Origin: Paraburkholderia megapolitana
GTDB lineage: Bacteria; Pseudomonadota; Gammaproteobacteria; Burkholderiales; Burkholderiaceae
NCBI RefSeq assembly: GCF_007556815.1
Contig: NZ_CP041745.1
Location: 2,147,001 to 2,211,000 of the forward strand
Length of the DNA: 64,000 nt
Direction: 5' to 3'
How positions within the stretch are numbered: position 1 is the first letter of the stretch; each line of letters begins with the position of its first letter. The notes under the pieces are model-generated. The model did not search any database, was not told the DNA's origin, and saw nothing but the letters and a program-made list of their open reading frames with translations. The position numbers and the translations under genes were made by a program. Shown piece after piece: positions 8,648 to 19,007 of the stretch.

Positions 8648-10081
8648 ATGAACCTGACGATCATTGGTAGCGGTTACGTAGGCCTTGTGACGGGCGCCTG
8701 TCTTGCCGACATCGGCAACGACGTGTTCTGTCTCGACGTCGATCCGCGCAAGATCGACGTCCTCAACAACGGCGGCGTACCGATCCATGAACCCGGGCTG
8801 CTGGAGGTCATCGCGCGCAACCGCAAGGCGGGGCGTCTGAAGTTCTCGACCGATGTCGAAGCCGCCGTCGCGCACGGCGATATCCAGTTCATCGCGGTCG
8901 GCACGCCGTCCGACGAGGACGGCTCCGCCGACCTGCAATACGTGCTCGCCGCGGCGCGCAACATCGGTCGCTACATGAACGGCTTCAAGGTGATCGTCGA
9001 CAAGTCGACGGTGCCGGTCGGCACTGCGCTGCGTGTGCGCGAAGCGATCGCGGCAGAACTGGCCACGCGCGGCGAGCATCACATGTATTCGGTCGTGTCG
9101 AACCCGGAATTCCTGAAAGAGGGCGCGGCTGTCGAAGATTTCACGCGGCCCGATCGCATCGTTCTCGGCTGCGACGACGATGTGCCCGGCGAAAAAGCGC
9201 GCGAACTGATGAAGCGCGTGTACGCGCCGTTCAACCGCAATCGCGAACGCACGCTGTACATGGATGTGCGTTCCGCCGAATTCACGAAGTACGCAGCCAA
9301 CGCGATGCTCGCCACACGCATCTCGTTCATGAACGAACTCGCGAATCTCGCCGACCGCGTCGGTGCCGACATCGAGGCCGTGCGCCGCGGCATCGGCTCC
9401 GATCCGCGCATCGGCTACGACTTCCTGTACGCGGGCTGCGGTTACGGCGGCTCGTGCTTCCCGAAGGATGTGCAGGCGCTGATCCGCACCGCCGACGAAT
9501 ACGACGAAGGCCTGCGCATCCTGCAAGCCGTCGAAGCCGTGAACGAAGCGCAGAAGAAGATTCTCGCGCACAAGATCGTCGCGCGGCTCGGCGACGATCT
9601 GAGCGGCCGCACGTTCGGCGTCTGGGGCCTTGCGTTCAAGCCGAATACCGACGACATGCGCGAAGCGCCGAGCCGTCCGCTGATCGCGGAGCTGCTTTCG
9701 CGCGGCGCAACCGTGAAGGCCTACGACCCGGTGGCGCGCGACGAATCGCGCCGCGTGTTCGCGCTCGACCTGCAGCATGCGCCCGAGCAGCTCGCGCGAC
9801 TGACGTTCGCGAACGAAGAGATGGAAGTGGCCGACGGCGCCGACGCGCTGGTCATTCTCACCGAGTGGAAGGTGTTCAAGAGCCCGGACTTCGACAGCCT
9901 GAAACAGCTGTTGAAGAACCCGCTGATCTTCGACGGCCGCAACCTGTACGAACCGGATGCGCTGCGCGAACTCGGCATCGAGTATCACGCGATCGGTCGC
10001 CAGCATTCGCCGACCACCGGCCGCGACGAGGTACCGCAGGCCGTGTCGCACGAGCCCGCGCGTACCACTGCCGCGCTTTGA
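8648..10081 (+). CDS. bceC: UDP-glucose 6-dehydrogenase
   Basis: A 477-residue protein. The N-terminal NAD-binding motif [14 protein letters not shown] is followed by the catalytic block [10 protein letters not shown] with Cys270, and a C-terminal UDP-binding domain ([16 protein letters not shown]). It oxidises UDP-glucose to UDP-glucuronate, the acidic sugar of cepacian-type polymers. GAGGTG precedes the ATG. It is followed 22 bases later by bceD, within the same run. Substrate supply comes from the UDP-glucose pyrophosphorylase encoded at 32.4 kb. Confidence 0.93.
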   Translation: MNLTIIGSGYVGLVTGACLADIGNDVFCLDVDPRKIDVLNNGGVPIHEPGLLEVIARNRKAGRLKFSTDVEAAVAHGDIQFIAVGTPSDEDGSADLQYVLAAARNIGRYMNGFKVIVDKSTVPVGTALRVREAIAAELATRGEHHMYSVVSNPEFLKEGAAVEDFTRPDRIVLGCDDDVPGEKARELMKRVYAPFNRNRERTLYMDVRSAEFTKYAANAMLATRISFMNELANLADRVGADIEAVRRGIGSDPRIGYDFLYAGCGYGGSCFPKDVQALIRTADEYDEGLRILQAVEAVNEAQKKILAHKIVARLGDDLSGRTFGVWGLAFKPNTDDMREAPSRPLIAELLSRGATVKAYDPVARDESRRVFALDLQHAPEQLARLTFANEEMEVADGADALVILTEWKVFKSPDFDSLKQLLKNPLIFDGRNLYEPDALRELGIEYHAIGRQHSPTTGRDEVPQAVSHEPARTTAAL

Positions 10082-10103
10082 TGGGTGTCAAGAGGAGCTG
10101 CCT

Positions 10104-10547
10104 ATGTTCGCCAATGTCCTGATCGTCTGTCACGCCAACGTGTGCCGTTCGCCCGCGGCTGAAGCGCTCTTCAAGGCGCGCCAGCGCAGCGACGTGGCGC
10201 AGCCGATCGCTTTCCAGTCAGCCGGTCTGCGCGCGAAGGACGGCGCCGACATCGACCCGGTGATGAGCTGGCTGCTGGCCCAGCAGGGTATCCGCGCCGG
10301 GCAGCATCGGTCGCGGCGGCTCACGCGCCGCATCGTGCGCGACGCCGATCTGGTGCTCGTCACCGAACGTCGTCAGGTGGAGGACGTCGAGTCGCTGGAC
10401 CCGGCCGCCCGCGGCAAGGTCTATCCGCTCGGCAAGTGGGAAGACGCCGACGTCGTCGATCCGCACGGCCGCGCCGAGTCGGACTACCGGAAGAGCCTGA
10501 TGTTTATCGATCGACTGGTCATGGGATGGCTGAACAAAATATGCTGA
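10104..10547 (+). CDS. bceD: Low-molecular-weight protein-tyrosine phosphatase
   Basis: A 147-residue phosphatase. The P-loop CHANVCRSP (CX5R, catalytic Cys9) is at the N-terminus, and the general-acid Asp lies in DVVDPHG near residue 117. The frame is open far upstream, but AGAGGAG at 10091-10097 sets the start at 10104. It is expected to dephosphorylate the tyrosine-rich tail of the kinase BceF, cycling the export and polymerisation machinery. The stop overlaps the next gene start. Confidence 0.9.
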   Translation: MFANVLIVCHANVCRSPAAEALFKARQRSDVAQPIAFQSAGLRAKDGADIDPVMSWLLAQQGIRAGQHRSRRLTRRIVRDADLVLVTERRQVEDVESLDPAARGKVYPLGKWEDADVVDPHGRAESDYRKSLMFIDRLVMGWLNKIC

Positions 10548-11764
10548 ATATGTTGATGCGCAAGCCTACGCCGCTCACCTCGCTTAAGTCGCTCACTGCG
10601 CTTGCGGCGCCCATTTTGCTGACGACCTTTCTGTCAGCCTGCTCGACTGTGCCGGGATACTTTCTCGACACGTCGCGGCTCAAGGAGGAACCGCGTACGA
10701 CGCCGCAGGAAACCTATCCGGTCAAGGTGATCGACTCCGATCTCGTGCTTGCCGAGGCGAAGGCGCAGGCGGCTGCAGCTGCGTCGCAGGCGCTACCGCC
10801 GTCGCGCTTTGCGGACCCCGCGCAGTACATCTACCGGCTCTCGCCGCAGGACATTCTCGGCGTGACCGTGTGGGATCACCCCGAACTGACCACACCTAAC
10901 GGCACCACGCTGTCGGCGGGCGGCAATACCACCCAGTCGGTTGGCCAGGTGCTGCAGCAACCGTACACGACGGCGCTGCCTGGTCAGGCGGATCCGTTCG
11001 GCCAGACCATCTCCGCCGACGGCACGATCTACTTTCCGTTCATCGGCCGCATCCGCGCGGCCGGCAAGACCGCCGGCGAGCTGCGCGACCAGATCGCCGC
11101 GGGGCTCACGCCCTACATCAAGAATCCGCAGGTCGACGTGCGCGTGCTGTCGTACCGCGGCCAGAAAGTCCAGGTGACCGGTGAAGTGAAGACGCCGGGG
11201 CCGCTCGCGATCAGCGACGTGCCGCTCACGCTTGTCGATGCCATCACGCGCTCGGGCGGCACGAACTCCGATGCCGATCTGCAGCGCGTGCGCCTCACGC
11301 GCAACAAGCAGCTGTACGTGCTCGACGCCAACGGCCTGCTCGATCGTGGCGACACCACGCAGAACGTAATGCTGCAGGCAGGCGACATCATCAACGTACC
11401 GGACAACACCAACAGCCGCGTGTTCGTGCTCGGCGAAGTGAAGTCGCCGCAGCCGATGTACATGCTGAAGGGCCGTCTGTCGATTGCCGATGCGTTGTCG
11501 CAGGCGGGCGGCATTCTCGACACCGACGCCAACCCGCGGCAGATCTACGTGCTGCGCGGCATGAAGGACAACCCGACGAAGCCTGAAGCGTACCGGCTCG
11601 ACCTGACGCAGCCGGACGCGATCATGTTGTCGGCGCAATTCCAGTTGCAGCCGCAGGACGTGATCTACGTCGGCACGGCCGCATCGGCGACGTTCAACCG
11701 CGTGCTGAACCAGGTGTTGCCAACCATCCAGACCATGTTCTACGTGAAGCAGTTGACCCACTAG
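10541..11764 (+). CDS. bceE: Polysaccharide export outer-membrane lipoprotein (Wza/OPX family)
   Basis: About 407 residues. The N-terminus is a lipoprotein signal with the lipobox LSAC. It is followed by the polysaccharide-export domain (YRLSPQDILGVTVWDHPELT, then ISADGTIYFPFIGRI) and two SLBB-like repeats (VQVTGEVKTPGP and VFVLGEVKSPQP). It should form the outer-membrane channel for the polymer. I chose the ATG at 10541, which overlaps the bceD stop; in-frame ATGs at 10550 and 10556 are alternatives and no strong ribosome site decides between them. Confidence 0.9.
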   Translation: MLNMLMRKPTPLTSLKSLTALAAPILLTTFLSACSTVPGYFLDTSRLKEEPRTTPQETYPVKVIDSDLVLAEAKAQAAAAASQALPPSRFADPAQYIYRLSPQDILGVTVWDHPELTTPNGTTLSAGGNTTQSVGQVLQQPYTTALPGQADPFGQTISADGTIYFPFIGRIRAAGKTAGELRDQIAAGLTPYIKNPQVDVRVLSYRGQKVQVTGEVKTPGPLAISDVPLTLVDAITRSGGTNSDADLQRVRLTRNKQLYVLDANGLLDRGDTTQNVMLQAGDIINVPDNTNSRVFVLGEVKSPQPMYMLKGRLSIADALSQAGGILDTDANPRQIYVLRGMKDNPTKPEAYRLDLTQPDAIMLSAQFQLQPQDVIYVGTAASATFNRVLNQVLPTIQTMFYVKQLTH

Positions 11765-11833
11765 AGGCCTGAACCGCCGTGCGGCATGCGTTCCCTCCGG
11801 AGCACATATCCGCGGCGACCCACCCGGGACCGA

Positions 11834-14056
11834 ATGATGAGTAATCAAGTAAATCCGCATCTGGCCTTGATGGCGAAGACCGAGGAAGAGGATGTTCTCC
11901 TCGGTCAGCTGCTGCAGGTCATCGTCGACGACATCTGGTGGCTGATCGGCATCGCGGCGATCGTCGTCGCGATGGCCGGCCTCTACTGCTACATCGCGAA
12001 GCCCGTGTATTCGGCCGATGCGCACGTGCGCGTGGAGCAGTCCGACAACACGTCGCAGGCGCTCACGCAGACGCAGACTGGCGCGGCCATCACGAGCGGC
12101 TCGACGGCACTGCCCACCGATGCCGAGATCGAGATCATCAAGAGCCGCGGCGTGCTTGCGCCGGTCGTGCAGCAATGCAAGCTCAACTTCATGGTCGGGC
12201 CGAAAACGCTGCCGATACTCGGCAGTCTTGCGGCGCGGCTCGCGACGCCGGGAAAGCCGGGGCGTCCGTGGCTCGGCATGAGTTCGTACGCATGGGGCGG
12301 TGAAGTGGCCGACGTGGATTCCGTCGAAGTCACCCCGGCGCTCGAAGGCCAGAAGATGACGCTGACCGCGCTCGGCGACGGCCGCTATCAGTTGCAGGCA
12401 CCTAACGGCACCGTGCTGCTGAATGGCGAAACGGGTCAACTCGCGCAGGGCGGTGGGGTGTCGATCCTCGTGAATCAGCTGATTGCACGGCCCGGCACGC
12501 AGTTCAACGTCATGCGCGCCAACGATCTCGACGCCATCACGGCGTTCCAGTCCGCGATCCAGGTGACCGAGCAGGGCAAGGGCACTGGCGTGATCCAGAT
12601 CTCGCTCGAGAACGGCGACCCGGCGCGTGGCGCACAGATTGCCAACGCACTCGCGCAGTCGTATCTGCGCGAACACATCGCGACCAAGCAGGCCGACGCG
12701 AGCAAGATGCTCGACTTCCTGAAGAGCGAAGAGCCGCGTCTGAAGAGCGATCTCGAGCGTGCGGAAGCGGCGCTCACCGCGTATCAGAGCAAGTCCGGCT
12801 CGATCAACGCAAGCGACGAAGCCAAGGTCTATCTGGAAGGCAGCGTCCAGTACGAGAACCAGATTTCGTCGACGCGTCTTGAGATCGCATCGCTCGAGCA
12901 GCGCTACGGCGAAGACCATCCGATGTTGAAGGCCGCGCGCCAGCAACTGGCCGAACTCAAATCGCAGCGTACGAAATATAGCGATCGCTTCCGCGATCTG
13001 CCGGCCACCGAAGTGAAAGCGGTGCAGCTGCAGCGCGATGCGAAGGTCGCCGAAGACATCTACGTGCTGCTGCTCAACCGTGTGCAGGAACTGGCGGTGC
13101 AGAAGGCCGGTACCGGCGGCAACGTGCATCTGGTCGATGCCGCGTTGCGTCCCGGTTCGCCGGTGAAGCCGAAGAAGGTGCTGATCCTGTCGGCGGCGAC
13201 GATCCTCGGGCTGATCGTGGGGACCGGTTTCGTGTTCCTGCGCCGGAACATGTTCAAGGGCATCGACGATCCGGAACATGTGGAACGTACGTTCCATCTG
13301 CCGGTGTATGGCCTCATCCCGTTGAGCACGGAACAGGCGGCGCTCGAACAGGCGGTGGTGCGTGGCGGCGACCGGCAGCGCGCGGTGCTGGCAGTCGCGC
13401 GCCCGAAGGATGTCTGCATTGAGAGCCTGCGCAGTCTGCGCACGTCGATCCAGTTCACGCTGCTCGATGCGCGCAACCGCGTGATCGTGCTGACCGGGCC
13501 CATGCCCGGCGTCGGCAAGAGCTTTCTGACGATCAACCTCGGCGTGCTGCTCGCGCACTCGGGCAAGCGCGTGCTGATGATCGACGGCGACATGCGGCGC
13601 GGCTCGCTCGAACGTCATATCGGCGGGCCGCAGGAAAACGGCCTGTCGGAACTGCTGTCCGGGCAGATATCGCTGGAAGAAGCGATTCGCCCGACCAACG
13701 TCGAACACCTGAACTTCATCTCGTGCGGCCAGCGTCCGCCGAACCCGTCCGAACTGCTGATGTCGCCGCGTCTGCCGCAATACCTCGACGGTCTCGCGAA
13801 GCGTTACGACGTGATCCTGATCGACACGCCGCCGGTGCTGGCCGTGACCGACGCGTCGATCATCGGCGGCTATGCCGGTTCGACGTTCTTCGTGATGCGC
13901 TCGGGCATGCACAACGAAGGCGAGATCGGCGATGCGTTGAAGCGCCTGAAGGTGGCCGGCGTGCACGTGCAGGGCGGCATCTTCAACGCGATGCCGGCGC
14001 GTGCGCGCGGCTATGACCGCAGTTATGCAGCTGTGCAGGAATATCTGAGTACGTGA
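11834..14056 (+). CDS. bceF: Chain-length determinant / bacterial tyrosine kinase (Wzc-like)
   Basis: About 740 residues. A Wzz domain sits between two membrane helices, with a long periplasmic coiled-coil part (about 300-420). The cytoplasmic BY-kinase has Walker A GPMPGVGKS near residue 556, Walker A' VLMIDGDMRRGS and Walker B VILIDTPPV. The C-terminus carries a short tyrosine cluster (GYDRSYAAVQEYLST) as autophosphorylation site. It controls polymer length and export together with BceE and BceD. Adjacent ATGs at 11834 and 11837 are both possible; the upstream in-frame ATG at 11786 adds an unlikely Arg-rich leader. Confidence 0.9.
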   Translation: MMSNQVNPHLALMAKTEEEDVLLGQLLQVIVDDIWWLIGIAAIVVAMAGLYCYIAKPVYSADAHVRVEQSDNTSQALTQTQTGAAITSGSTALPTDAEIEIIKSRGVLAPVVQQCKLNFMVGPKTLPILGSLAARLATPGKPGRPWLGMSSYAWGGEVADVDSVEVTPALEGQKMTLTALGDGRYQLQAPNGTVLLNGETGQLAQGGGVSILVNQLIARPGTQFNVMRANDLDAITAFQSAIQVTEQGKGTGVIQISLENGDPARGAQIANALAQSYLREHIATKQADASKMLDFLKSEEPRLKSDLERAEAALTAYQSKSGSINASDEAKVYLEGSVQYENQISSTRLEIASLEQRYGEDHPMLKAARQQLAELKSQRTKYSDRFRDLPATEVKAVQLQRDAKVAEDIYVLLLNRVQELAVQKAGTGGNVHLVDAALRPGSPVKPKKVLILSAATILGLIVGTGFVFLRRNMFKGIDDPEHVERTFHLPVYGLIPLSTEQAALEQAVVRGGDRQRAVLAVARPKDVCIESLRSLRTSIQFTLLDARNRVIVLTGPMPGVGKSFLTINLGVLLAHSGKRVLMIDGDMRRGSLERHIGGPQENGLSELLSGQISLEEAIRPTNVEHLNFISCGQRPPNPSELLMSPRLPQYLDGLAKRYDVILIDTPPVLAVTDASIIGGYAGSTFFVMRSGMHNEGEIGDALKRLKVAGVHVQGGIFNAMPARARGYDRSYAAVQEYLST

Positions 14057-14086
14057 AATTCATCCGATAAGACTGGAGAACAACTG

Positions 14087-15010
14087 ATGAAAGTGACGGT
14101 ACTGGTTCCGACGTTCCGCCGCCCGGCCGATCTCGCGCGCTGCCTCGCGGCGCTGCAGCTGCAGCAGCGCGCGCCTGACGAAGTGGTGGTGGTCGCGCGC
14201 GCCGACGACGACGCAACGCATGCTTGCCTGCGCGACCCGGCCGTTACCGGCAATTTGCCGTTGCGGGTCGCGCCGGTCGCGTTGCCCGGCCAGGTGGCCG
14301 CGCTGAACTGCGGGCTCGATACCGCGACCGGCGACGTGATCGCCATCACCGATGACGACGCAGCACCGCGTGCGGAATGGGTGCAGCGCATCGCCGCGGC
14401 ATTCGCCGGCGACACGCGGCTCGGTGCACTCGGCGGACGCGACTGGGTCCACGAAAGAGGACGCATCCTCGATGGCTCGCGACCGCTGGTCGGCAAGCTG
14501 ACGCCGTCGGGCAAGATCATCGGCAATCACCATCTGGGTGTGGGCGAAGCGCGCGAAGTCGATCTGCTGAAGGGCGCCAACATGAGCTACCGGCGCGCCG
14601 CGATCGGTTCGATCCGCTTCGATGCGCGGCTGCGCGGCAGCGGCGCCCAGGTGCACAACGACATGGCGTTCAGTCTGAGCGTGAGAAACGCGGGCTGGAA
14701 GCTCGTGTATGACCCGCGCGTCGCCGTCGATCACTATCCTGCCGAGCGTTTCGACGAGGACCGCCGCGACGCACAGACACTCACCGCGGTGCGCAACGCC
14801 GCGTACAACCTGCATCTGATCCTGCGCGAGAAACTGCCGCCGCTGCACCGCGAGACGGCGTGGTGGTGGTACGCACTGGTCGGCACGCGCGTCTATCCCG
14901 GTCTCGCACATGCGGTGCTCGCGCTGCTGTCGAAACGGGGGCGCTCGCAATGGTCGCGCTGGCGCGCGGTGCGCGGAGGTGCGCATGAAGCACGGCGCGC
15001 GCTGTCGTGA
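14087..15010 (+). CDS. bceG: Family 2 glycosyltransferase
   Basis: A 307-residue GT-A enzyme. It begins MKVTVLVPTFRRP, has the nucleotide-sugar/metal motif in AITDDDAAPRAEW, and a GANMSYRRAA acceptor-side block. It adds one sugar to the lipid-linked repeat unit at the cytoplasmic face of the membrane. Which sugar cannot be told from sequence. GGAG precedes the ATG. The symbol rests on position after bceF in the known bce-I order. Confidence 0.8.
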   Translation: MKVTVLVPTFRRPADLARCLAALQLQQRAPDEVVVVARADDDATHACLRDPAVTGNLPLRVAPVALPGQVAALNCGLDTATGDVIAITDDDAAPRAEWVQRIAAAFAGDTRLGALGGRDWVHERGRILDGSRPLVGKLTPSGKIIGNHHLGVGEAREVDLLKGANMSYRRAAIGSIRFDARLRGSGAQVHNDMAFSLSVRNAGWKLVYDPRVAVDHYPAERFDEDRRDAQTLTAVRNAAYNLHLILREKLPPLHRETAWWWYALVGTRVYPGLAHAVLALLSKRGRSQWSRWRAVRGGAHEARRALS

Positions 15011-15098
15011 GCGTTGTTGCTGCATGCGTCGAGTCATCGCTGTCGATGCATACGACGAGCACTAACTATTGGCTGCACTGGCGGTCCGGAGTATCTGC

Positions 15099-16271
15099 AT
15101 GACGACGAACATTCACGTGCATCTTTTTTACGGCGCCGACCCGCGGTCTTACCGCAAGGGCGAAAACTTCGGTTGCCTGTACGGCTATCACCACGCGGAA
15201 TCCGACGAATTCGCGCTGAGCTATTCGCAGGACGCGCGAGAAAGCGCGCCGGTGCGACTGTTTCGTCGCGGACTGAAAGCGGTGCTCGGTTTCGACCTGA
15301 TCCATACCTGGCGCAACCGCAGCGAGATCCTCGCCTCCGATGTGATCTGGACGCATACCGAGCAGGAGTATCTGTCGGTTGCGCTGGTGTTGTTGCTGGC
15401 CGGCCGGCGTGCCGCGCCGCCGTTGCTGCTTGCGCAAAGTGTCTGGCTGCTCGACAAGTGGCCGCACTATGGCGCGCTGCGGCGCTGGTTGTATCGCAAG
15501 CTGATTGCGCGTGCCGACGTGTTGACGACGCTCGCAAGCGAGAACGCGGAACTGTGCCGGCGCTATCTCGGCCGTGAAGCGACGCATGTGTACTACGGGC
15601 TCAACACGCAGGATTTCCCGGTGCAAACGCCCGCCGAATGGTTGCCGCACACGCCGCTGCGCATTGCCGCGATCGGCAACGATCGCGACCGCGACTGGGA
15701 GACGCTGATTGCCGCGTTCGGCAACGACGCGCGTTACAGCGTACGGCTTGCGACGCGGCGCAAGATCCCGCAGACGCTGAGGGCGCCGAACGTGGAGATC
15801 GCAGCCGCCGCGGGTCTGCGCAAGCAACGCGAGTTGTACGACTGGGCCGATGTCGTGGTGGTGCCGCTGCGCCCGAACTCGCACGCGTCGGGTATCACCG
15901 TGATGCTCGAGGCCGCGGCCGTGGGCAAACCGATGATCGTCACGCAGGTCGGCGCACTGGAGGATTACTTTTCGGCGCAGGCGGCGGCTTACGTGCCGCC
16001 GTTCGATGCGACTGCGCTACGCGAAGCCGCCGATCGTCTCGTCGCGCAGCCGGCCCAGGCGCTGCGCCAGGCGCAATCGGCAGCATTGCAACTGATGTCG
16101 CGCGATTTCACAACGCGCCAGTTCGCGCTCCAGCACGTGCGTATCACCGAGGAACTGTTGCAGCGAAACCCGACCGCGCGCGCCAGGCAGAGCGCGGGCG
16201 CTACGCCTTCGTCACCGTCGCCCGTCACTGCGCAGCACACATCGTCGGGTGAAGCCCGCGGGGGCAGGTAA
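15099..16271 (+). CDS. bceH: GT-B type glycosyltransferase (group 1)
   Basis: About 390 residues from the ATG at 15099, which has CCGGAG upstream; the frame is open to 15069. The C-terminal half has a GT4-like nucleotide-sugar region (VVVPLRPNSHASGITVMLEAAAVGKPMIVT). The N-terminal half contains YRKGENFGCLYGYHHAE, which I do not recognise beyond the position equivalent to BceH. The last about 30 residues are Ala/Ser/Pro-rich. It is followed within 4 bases by the polymerase gene. The sugar specificity is unknown. Confidence 0.75.
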   Translation: MTTNIHVHLFYGADPRSYRKGENFGCLYGYHHAESDEFALSYSQDARESAPVRLFRRGLKAVLGFDLIHTWRNRSEILASDVIWTHTEQEYLSVALVLLLAGRRAAPPLLLAQSVWLLDKWPHYGALRRWLYRKLIARADVLTTLASENAELCRRYLGREATHVYYGLNTQDFPVQTPAEWLPHTPLRIAAIGNDRDRDWETLIAAFGNDARYSVRLATRRKIPQTLRAPNVEIAAAAGLRKQRELYDWADVVVVPLRPNSHASGITVMLEAAAVGKPMIVTQVGALEDYFSAQAAAYVPPFDATALREAADRLVAQPAQALRQAQSAALQLMSRDFTTRQFALQHVRITEELLQRNPTARARQSAGATPSSPSPVTAQHTSSGEARGGR

Positions 16272-16274
16272 GCG

Positions 16275-17735
16275 ATGTCGTCGATCATGCGAGCTGCCGC
16301 CACCGGTGCGGCGCGTCCCTTCGGCGGCGATCCGCAGGTCTGGTTGCCACCCGTGCTGCTGTGGGTGATCACGGCCGCGCTGATCCTCGCGCACCAGGGC
16401 ACGGTGCTGACGCTCGCGTTCCCCGTGCTGTCGATCCTCACGGGCTTCTGGCTCTACTTCAAGAGCCCCGTGCGCTATATCGGCTTCATGTGGTGGCTGT
16501 GGTTCCTGAGCCCCGAAGTGCGGCGTCTGGCCGACTGGTCGAAGGGCGGCTTCACGCCGACCAGTCTGATCCAGATCGCGCCGCTGGCGGTGACGCTGAT
16601 CAGCGGGCTGTCGCTGGTGCGCTACTACCCGGTGCTCGCGCAGCGACGCGGCCTGCCGGTACTCCTGATCCTGCTCGGCCTCGGCTACGGTTTTCTGATC
16701 GGCGTGATGTCGAGCGGGCCACTTGCTGCAGCCTACGATCTCGCCAACTGGATCTATCCGATCCTGATCGGTTTTCACATCATGGCGAACCCGCGCCAGT
16801 ACCCCGAGTACCGCGACACGATCGTCAACACCTTCATCTGGGGCATGCTCGCGATGGGCGGCTACGGCATCGTGCAGTTCTTCCTGATGCCGCAGTGGGA
16901 CGCGATGTGGATGATCGGCTCGCAGATGAATTCGCAGGGCGACCCGGTGCCGTACGGCGTGCGCGTGTTCAGCACGATGAACTCGTCGGGACCGTTCGCG
17001 TTCGCGATGATGGGCGCGATGGTCTATGTGATGGCGGCCAACCACCGTGTGCGCTGGATTGCCGGCGCGCTCGGTTTCCTGTCGTTTGCGCTGAGTCTCG
17101 TGCGCTCGACATGGGGTGGTTGGGTGATCGCGCTGGCCATCCAGCTGCTGAAGTCGAACAACCGCATCCGCATCCGCATTATCGTGAGTGCGGTGCTGCT
17201 GGCCGGCCTATGTGTGCCGCTGCTCGCGGTCGGTCCGGTTGCCGACCGGATGCAGGCGCGCCTGCAAACGCTCGTCAATCTCAACGACGATGCGAGTTAC
17301 GCGGCACGCAACGAGTTCTACGCATCGTTTGCGAAGACCGCATTCACCGACGTATCGGGCGAGGGTCTCGGCGCGACCGGCTCCTCGACGAAGCTCTCCA
17401 ACGACGGCGGCGAACTCGGCAAATACGGCAACTTCGACAGCGGCGTGATGAACATTCCGTTCGTGCTCGGCTGGCCCGGCACGCTGCTGTACCTGTCCGG
17501 CATCCTGTGGGTGCTGGCGCGGGCGATCCGCGCATCGTTCCGCCTGCGCGACGACAAGTTCGCGTCGGCCTGTGTCAGCTTGAGTGTGGCGATTGTCGGG
17601 ATGCTGGTGTTCACCAATTCGCTGGTCGGCACCGGCGGGCTGCTGCTTTTCATGAGCATGTTTTCGATTCTTTCCGCGGCCCACTGGCAAAAACAGAACC
17701 GCAGACACAATCTGATTCTTAACGGAGGCACCTGA
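16275..17735 (+). CDS. bceI: Polysaccharide polymerase-like membrane protein (Wzy/O-antigen ligase superfamily)
   Basis: A 486-residue protein with about 11 hydrophobic segments and a large periplasmic loop in the C-terminal half (about 330-400, rich in polar residues and containing GEGLGATGSSTKLS). This layout is typical of Wzy polymerases, which join lipid-linked repeat units in the periplasm. Sequence motifs are weak in this family, so the call rests on topology and place in the cluster. The GTG start of bceJ follows immediately after its stop codon. Confidence 0.8.
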   Translation: MSSIMRAAATGAARPFGGDPQVWLPPVLLWVITAALILAHQGTVLTLAFPVLSILTGFWLYFKSPVRYIGFMWWLWFLSPEVRRLADWSKGGFTPTSLIQIAPLAVTLISGLSLVRYYPVLAQRRGLPVLLILLGLGYGFLIGVMSSGPLAAAYDLANWIYPILIGFHIMANPRQYPEYRDTIVNTFIWGMLAMGGYGIVQFFLMPQWDAMWMIGSQMNSQGDPVPYGVRVFSTMNSSGPFAFAMMGAMVYVMAANHRVRWIAGALGFLSFALSLVRSTWGGWVIALAIQLLKSNNRIRIRIIVSAVLLAGLCVPLLAVGPVADRMQARLQTLVNLNDDASYAARNEFYASFAKTAFTDVSGEGLGATGSSTKLSNDGGELGKYGNFDSGVMNIPFVLGWPGTLLYLSGILWVLARAIRASFRLRDDKFASACVSLSVAIVGMLVFTNSLVGTGGLLLFMSMFSILSAAHWQKQNRRHNLILNGGT

Positions 17736-19007
17736 GTGAGAGTCGCCATTGTCACGCACGTCGTTCGCCATAACGACGGCCAGGGGCGCGTGAACCACGA
17801 GATCGCGCAAGCGGCGCTTAACGAGAACATCGCGGTGACGCTAGTCGCATCGCATGTCGCGCCGGATCTGCTGGCACATCCGCTGGTGCGCTGGGTACCG
17901 ATCAAGATCGGCCGCTGGTGGCCGACCAATCTGCTGCGCCAGCAGGTCTTCGCACTGCGCAGCGCGTTGTGGTTGCGGCTGCATCGCCGCGAGTACGACG
18001 TACTGCACGTGAACGGCTTCATCACCTGGGCCACCGCCGACGTCAACACCGCGCACTTCGTGCACAGCGGCTGGTTGCGTAGCCCGTATTACCCGTTCGG
18101 GATCACGAAGGGGCTGTGGTCCGCTTACCAGGCGATCTATACGCGTCTGAACGCGTGGCTCGAACGCGGTGCGTACCGGCGCTCGCGCGTGATTACCGCG
18201 GTCTCGCAGAAAGTCGCCGCGGAGATCGCTGCGATCGGGCTCACGCCGGATAACCGGCTCGATGTGATCTACAACGGCGTCGATACGCAGGGCTTTGCAG
18301 CGGCCGAGGGTAATCGCGCGAAGTTCAATCTGCCCGCGGATGCGTTTCTGTTGCTCTTCGTCGGCGATCTGCGCACGCCGCGCAAGAATCTCGGCACCGT
18401 GCTCGAAGCGCTGCGGCATCTGCCGGAGCGTGTGCAGATCGCGGTGGCCGGGTATCTGCCCGGCAGTCCCTATCCGGAACAGGCAAAGGCGCTCGGCATC
18501 GCACATCGCGTGCATTTTCTCGGGCTCGTGAAGGAGATGCCGGTGCTGATGCATTCGGTCGATACCTTCGTGTTTCCGTCGCGTTATGAAGCGATGAGCC
18601 TGTCGTTGCTCGAGGCGATGGCAGCGGGTTTGCCGGTGGTCACCGCGCGCACGGCGGGCGGCGCCGAAATCATTACGCCCGAGTGCGGCATCGTGCTCGA
18701 GGACCCGGACGATCCGAAGGCGCTCGCGGCAGCGATTGCGAAGCTGGCCGGTGCCGACGACGCACGCCGTGCGATGGGCATCGCGGCGCATGATCTCGCG
18801 ACCGGTTTCGGCTGGCCGCGGATGGCGGCGCAATACATTGCGTTGTACCGGCAACTGGCGGGACAGCGTACGGTGCGGTCCGGCTCCGGCAGTGCCACCG
18901 ATACCGCGGATGTCGCGAAGGTCGCTAGCGTGACGAATACAACAACCGCTACAACCGCAACGAACCTGTTCGCAGGTCACAACGCAGGCCACGAGGGAGC
19001 GAAATAA
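17736..19007 (+). CDS. bceJ: GT4 glycosyltransferase
   Basis: A 423-residue GT-B enzyme with a GTG start directly after the bceI stop; AACGGAGG at 17721-17728 supports it. The family EX7E motif is in RYEAMSLSLLEAMAAG, and LLFVGDLRTPRKNLGT marks the start of the C-terminal Rossmann domain. It adds a sugar to the growing repeat unit in the cytoplasm. The last about 35 residues are a Thr/Ala/Ser-rich tail without a known domain. Its stop overlaps the start of the next gene by one base. Confidence 0.82.
   Translation: MRVAIVTHVVRHNDGQGRVNHEIAQAALNENIAVTLVASHVAPDLLAHPLVRWVPIKIGRWWPTNLLRQQVFALRSALWLRLHRREYDVLHVNGFITWATADVNTAHFVHSGWLRSPYYPFGITKGLWSAYQAIYTRLNAWLERGAYRRSRVITAVSQKVAAEIAAIGLTPDNRLDVIYNGVDTQGFAAAEGNRAKFNLPADAFLLLFVGDLRTPRKNLGTVLEALRHLPERVQIAVAGYLPGSPYPEQAKALGIAHRVHFLGLVKEMPVLMHSVDTFVFPSRYEAMSLSLLEAMAAGLPVVTARTAGGAEIITPECGIVLEDPDDPKALAAAIAKLAGADDARRAMGIAAHDLATGFGWPRMAAQYIALYRQLAGQRTVRSGSGSATDTADVAKVASVTNTTTATTATNLFAGHNAGHEGAK

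Noticed and set aside
8627..10051. A 474-codon minus-strand open frame opposite bceC
   Set aside because: Shadow of UDP-glucose dehydrogenase, which has clear catalytic motifs.
10793..13966. A 1057-codon open frame on the minus strand opposite bceE and bceF
   Set aside because: It is His/Arg/Asp-rich, has no ribosome site or domain, and mirrors the codon structure of the real plus-strand genes; a typical high-GC shadow frame.
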